Below are positions 60,755-64,000 of a stretch of DNA of 64,000 nucleotides, one piece after another (position 1 is the first letter of the stretch; every line of letters starts with the position of its first letter). Made by a program: the position numbers and the translations under genes. The notes below the pieces were generated by a model. That model saw only the letters and a program-made list of their open reading frames with translations. It was not told the DNA's origin and did not search any database. The DNA comes from Sclerodactyla briareus. Lineage: Eukaryota; Echinodermata; Holothuroidea; Dendrochirotida; Sclerodactylidae. The DNA is taken from the NCBI GenBank assembly GCA_026419785.1, contig JAODTK010005420.1, positions 248,001 to 312,000 of the forward strand, read 5' to 3'.

Positions 60755-61685
60755 TCAACCAGTGTGAGTTCGGTCCAGTCAATCAGAGTCCAATCCAAGG
60801 ACCGAGTTTCAGGATCCGAGTCAAGACCCGAGTCCAAGACCGAGTCCCCTAACATCCGGGGTCCGAGTCAAGTCGGTCCTTCTGTCAGAGCCGAGTCCAT
60901 AATAAAACTGGCATTCCGCGAAAAATAAATGGGCTGAATTAGCATTAAAAAAAAAAGTTGTTTTAAAATTATGATGGTGAATCCGGAAACTGTATAGGCC
61001 TATGACAACTATGGCCAATGCAAAATTCATAATGAAGTTCGTACATTCCTCCAAGAGTGGAGGCTCATCAAGAAAGTTCATAGCAAAGACATGTAATTGA
61101 AAGGAAAAAGCCCAAAAACTAAGAATCAAAAGAATGACCTAAACATCTATATAACCAAGTGTAGACTCTCCGCCTGCCTACATACATTTGGGCCATAATA
61201 TTTTCCAGAAACAGTCAGGCTATCGTAAAGTCTTTTTTTCATTGCATATCCAGAAAATCACAAATTTTCCACCATCTTTGCAGACCGGAGGCGGAGTGAG
61301 GCATGTTCTCTGTTGCTGTGCATTCATGTGCAGGTGGCACCTTATCTCCACGGCCACACCAGCAGGAACACGTAGTCCTACTATAGTGCTAACACAAAGT
61401 TGGTATGAGCGAGTTATGACATCGGACAACAAGACAGCCACAGTAGTTCATGTTTCTGATTATCAATGTCAGAATTTTGCATTATTATTCTGCCATAATT
61501 TTCAGGGATTTGCCGGGGATTTTTTTGAGCGGTCGTGAACCTGGACTCGGCCGAGATTCCTGAGTCCCAGCACGGCCCGTCCGAGACCGAGTCACGAGTC
61601 ATCGAATCTCGAGGTCCGAAGTACGAGACCGAGTCCTTCGGAATGGTCTCGAGACGAGACTGGACTCGAGTCCTACAACACAGAT
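60755..61685. repeat. Two GAGTC-rich clusters flanking ~630 bp
   Basis: CCGAGTC-type motifs recur about every 12-25 bases at 60780-60897, with six or more copies (for example CCGAGTCAAG, CCCGAGTCCAAG, ACCGAGTCCCC). They recur again at 61540-61680 (ACCGAGTCACGAGTC, ACCGAGTCC, GACTCGAGTCC). Both clusters have the same orientation. The middle is not repetitive and contains a 116-codon frame (61188-61538) without a recognised motif. Clustered short motifs near both ends are seen in some DNA transposons (subterminal repeats), but no terminal inverted repeat was found. Confidence 0.5.
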
Positions 61686-61689
61686 ATAA

Positions 61690-62535
61690 ACCCATACAGC
61701 ATGATGAGAATTACCGTGTTCTAGCTGTTAACAACCGGTAAATTTCGGTGATTTAGGTGAGCGTAGATTGAGCTTTTGGCTGTAAGGCTACCGTTTTGGG
61801 CGTTCGTGTCAGTGTTTTACCCTGCACCTGCCGTTTGTATTTTAATTCGGAACGCGGACTTTTGGTTTTCCAGAAATATGAAAATGTTTTAAAATAGTTG
61901 TTGCCAAAATCGGGGACTTAATTATTAATCTCCTTTTTTTTGCAGCATGATGAACCCCCCTTAGAGGCGTCCTAATTGCTGGTGGTGTGCACTTCCCTGC
62001 CATAATTCAGAGCTACATCAAACTATTCGTGCCTATGAAAAAGCAGATAGATAAATGGAATGGAGAGTAAAATCAAATAAGAACACAGGGATTGCTTCAT
62101 CGGAAGCCCCAGAAGTACAGGTTTTATCACAATCTGCAGGAGTCGGATTTTGAGAGAAATCAGAGGCTACTGAATGACCATCCCCCCCCCTCCCCCCTAG
62201 GAAACAGAACCCCTACCTACTTTCTCGGGAAACGCGGATGAACTACTACCTTCCCCCCCTTTGAACCTCTATCTAATAAAGCTTGACACCACCCTCTCCC
62301 CCTGGCACTACACTTGCAGTGCGGATCCCAATAAATCCACAAAGCTCTCGCCTCGCCCCCCCCCCCCGGGTCCGGTGTCAGGATAAGTGGTACGTTGATC
62401 GGACTTTGTGCGAGGTGTGCTTGTTGTTGTTGTAACATCTGAAGCCGAGGTAAATGAAAAATCGCCGAATACCCACCGACCGGGTAATGTGGGACGTCAC
62501 TTCAGCCAATTTCCGTCAACAACGGAAACGTTTGA
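61690..62535. other. Unassigned sequence upstream of the DIRS-like element
   Basis: C-rich tracts lie at about 62180-62200 and 62343-62355. No recognisable gag or terminal repeat was found, though the 5' part of the DIRS-like element should lie here. Confidence 0.4.
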
Positions 62536-62539
62536 GATC

Positions 62540-64000
62540 TTCAAGGCCATTGGGTGCAGGAATAGCGTTCTATACAAAAAACTGCGAGAGAGACGAGGAA
62601 AAGTTACATCTGATGATTTATCCTCTCCCTCCTAGTGGAATGCAATTGAATTTGGAACAGGCGCCACCGATCAGATGTCGGCGAGATCTGCCCATTTTTG
62701 AAAGACACGCCGGCATTGATGCGCAGGCAATGCAAACACTTTTGGATAATAGTCTTGGGGACTATTTTCATTCAAGGCGGGGAATTCCCCTCGGGTTTCT
62801 CCATTTTTCGTGCCCCAAAAAAAGACGAATCTCATCAAATGATAATACATTTGAAAGACTTCACCCACACCTGTCCGTATCACAAATTTAAACGGATACG
62901 TTACAAATTAAACGGCATTAAACTTTATAACAAAAGGACTGCTCATGGCCTTCCTAGATCGTACTTTCTGTAACAATCTCGTTAACAGTCGCATATTTCT
63001 GCGGTGATTGCGGACGGGAACGTGGTATCAGGTATAATGTTTGCCCGAATGGATAGCCTCGGCACTGAGGATCTTTACCAAGTTATTGAAATCTGTGTTT
63101 TCTATTACAGTTGCCAAGGCATACCTGCCTGGGTACCTCGACGATTCCTTTCTACCTGCCACTTACGAGGATGGGGGGTGTCAAGGCTGATTACTAAGGC
63201 TTTGAGCTGTTCCAGTAACCTCCGGGTTGTTGTTCAGTCAAGACAAATCATTGTGAGCTACACAAAACATTAGTGTTTTTTTATTTTTTTTATTGACCTC
63301 CCATAAAGGCCGGCCCCAGTCCCACTCACGAGAAAGTTGAGACTGTCCTTCGAAAATTAATAAATTCTGGTAAAGCGTCATTTCGCGCAATGTCCCGCAT
63401 ATAGGGCTTTGATCCTTTATTGACAGGGGCTGCAGTATGGTACAGTTGTACTATCGTGATTTAGAAAAACTGGATAAATTCGAAGCAGCAAGCACTTAAG
63501 ATCAGCAAGGAGAATTTTGATGATACCGTGATAATTTCTCTAGAAGCGGAAATCGGACATTAGATGGTTGGATCATTAAACTGCCCAAGCTACATGGCCC
63601 ATCACATGTTCCGGCCTGATTGTAATGGCAATGATGCCTCGTAAGAGGCTGGGGGTTCTAATTGTTTACGGGAGCCCAATTGCCAGCTCGGGGGGTGTTT
63701 TTGTCTTTTTCCTCTGTATCCACAGACCCACTACATATCACATAAATGTTCTAGAATTGGCCGCAATATTCAAGGGACTGAAAGTACTGTGTTTCTAATT
63801 GTGCCCATAAACATTCAGAGTGAGATTTTGACAATTCCACCACGCGTACGTACCATTACTGCATGGGCGGTACCCATTCTGTTCAATGCAATGAAGTTCG
63901 AAATGCATAGGGCTTTTGGTACATTGTACGGAAATTCTGGTTAACTTGTGCTTCTGCAGGGGCGATCAGAATCAGAGTCGGTCAAATTGTCCTCTCCCCT
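62540..64000 (+). pseudogene. DIRS-like retrotransposon RT-RNase H, cut by window edge
   Basis: Plus-strand fragments in order: a LLDxx...GEFPSGFSIF lead-in, then APKKDESHQMIIHLKDF (62812-62862), the PKKDG-type motif; PYHKFKR (about 62878); YLDDSF (63134-63151), the catalytic box in the Y-L-D-D form typical of LTR and DIRS-type RTs; YYRDLEKLDKFEA (63449-63487); ENFDD near 63510. The RNase H part follows, with HINVLELAAIFKGL (63739-63780) and GGTHSVQCNEV (63866-63898). The connection segments ('YRxLExxK' and 'HINxLEL') are characteristic of DIRS/Ngaro elements. Frameshifts and stops fall between blocks. The tyrosine recombinase and 3' end would lie beyond the window. Which of DIRS or Ngaro it is cannot be decided. 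Confidence 0.8.

Noticed and set aside
1-64000. CRISPR arrays, operons, rRNA genes, prophage or integron structures
   Set aside because: No evenly spaced identical repeats with unique spacers, no clustered same-strand long genes and no rRNA sequence was recognised. The window is eukaryotic in character.

Overview
The window looks like gene-poor, repeat-rich nuclear DNA from an animal, most likely an aquatic (marine) invertebrate. The evidence is indirect. There is no bacterial-style run of open frames: the longest frame between stops is 193 codons and lies in a tandem repeat. Seven separate groups of reverse-transcriptase (RT) relics are metazoan in type (CR1/L2/Jockey-like, RTE-like and DIRS-like), and there is a hAT transposase end. 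CA/GT and AT microsatellites, long poly-G/C runs and an excess of the octamer TAGGCCTA add to this. The species cannot be named from the sequence. A deuterostome or mollusc-type genome would fit.

The sequence also looks error-prone. Every recognisable retroelement is broken by single-base insertions or deletions every few dozen codons. The two halves of a 2.6 kb duplication differ largely by 1-2 base indels. That pattern suits unpolished long reads as well as old decay, so frameshifts here should not automatically be read as biological pseudogenisation.

Layout. 1-17 kb: mostly unassigned DNA with poly-G blocks, a palindromic repeat cluster (1.0-1.16 kb), a candidate first exon (6.15 kb) and a degenerate tandem array ending in a CA microsatellite (11.0-11.6 kb). 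17.4-21.3 kb: three RT relics of different types, a 36-37 bp minisatellite and an unassigned 98-codon frame. 22.9-29.9 kb: an array of ~310 bp satellite units rich in nuclear-receptor half-sites (AGGTCA), running into a 2.6 kb tandem duplication that carries an antisense RT relic in each copy. 30.5-32.1 kb: a ~450 bp tandem repeat. 33.2-34.6 kb: a clear CR1/Jockey-like RT relic. 35.1-35.55 kb: a ~20 bp minisatellite. 36.1-37.1 and 40.6-42.7 kb: two more arrays of the same satellite. Between them lie a hAT transposase C-terminus (38.4-38.7 kb) and a MITE-like element (39.07-39.33 kb). 42.8-44.6 kb: the best-preserved antisense L2/CR1-like RT. 46.45-46.87 kb: the best candidate for a host exon, with splice signals at both ends. 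47-62 kb: mostly unassigned, with two hairpins (55 kb) and GAGTC-rich clusters (60.8 and 61.6 kb). 62.5 kb to the right edge: a DIRS-like RT-RNase H relic cut by the window.

No complete host gene, rRNA, tRNA, CRISPR array or operon could be supported. Nothing here amounts to a demonstrable new biological system. The most notable structures are the half-site-bearing satellite dispersed in several arrays, the 2.6 kb tandem duplication, and the spliced-looking minus-strand exon near 46.6 kb.
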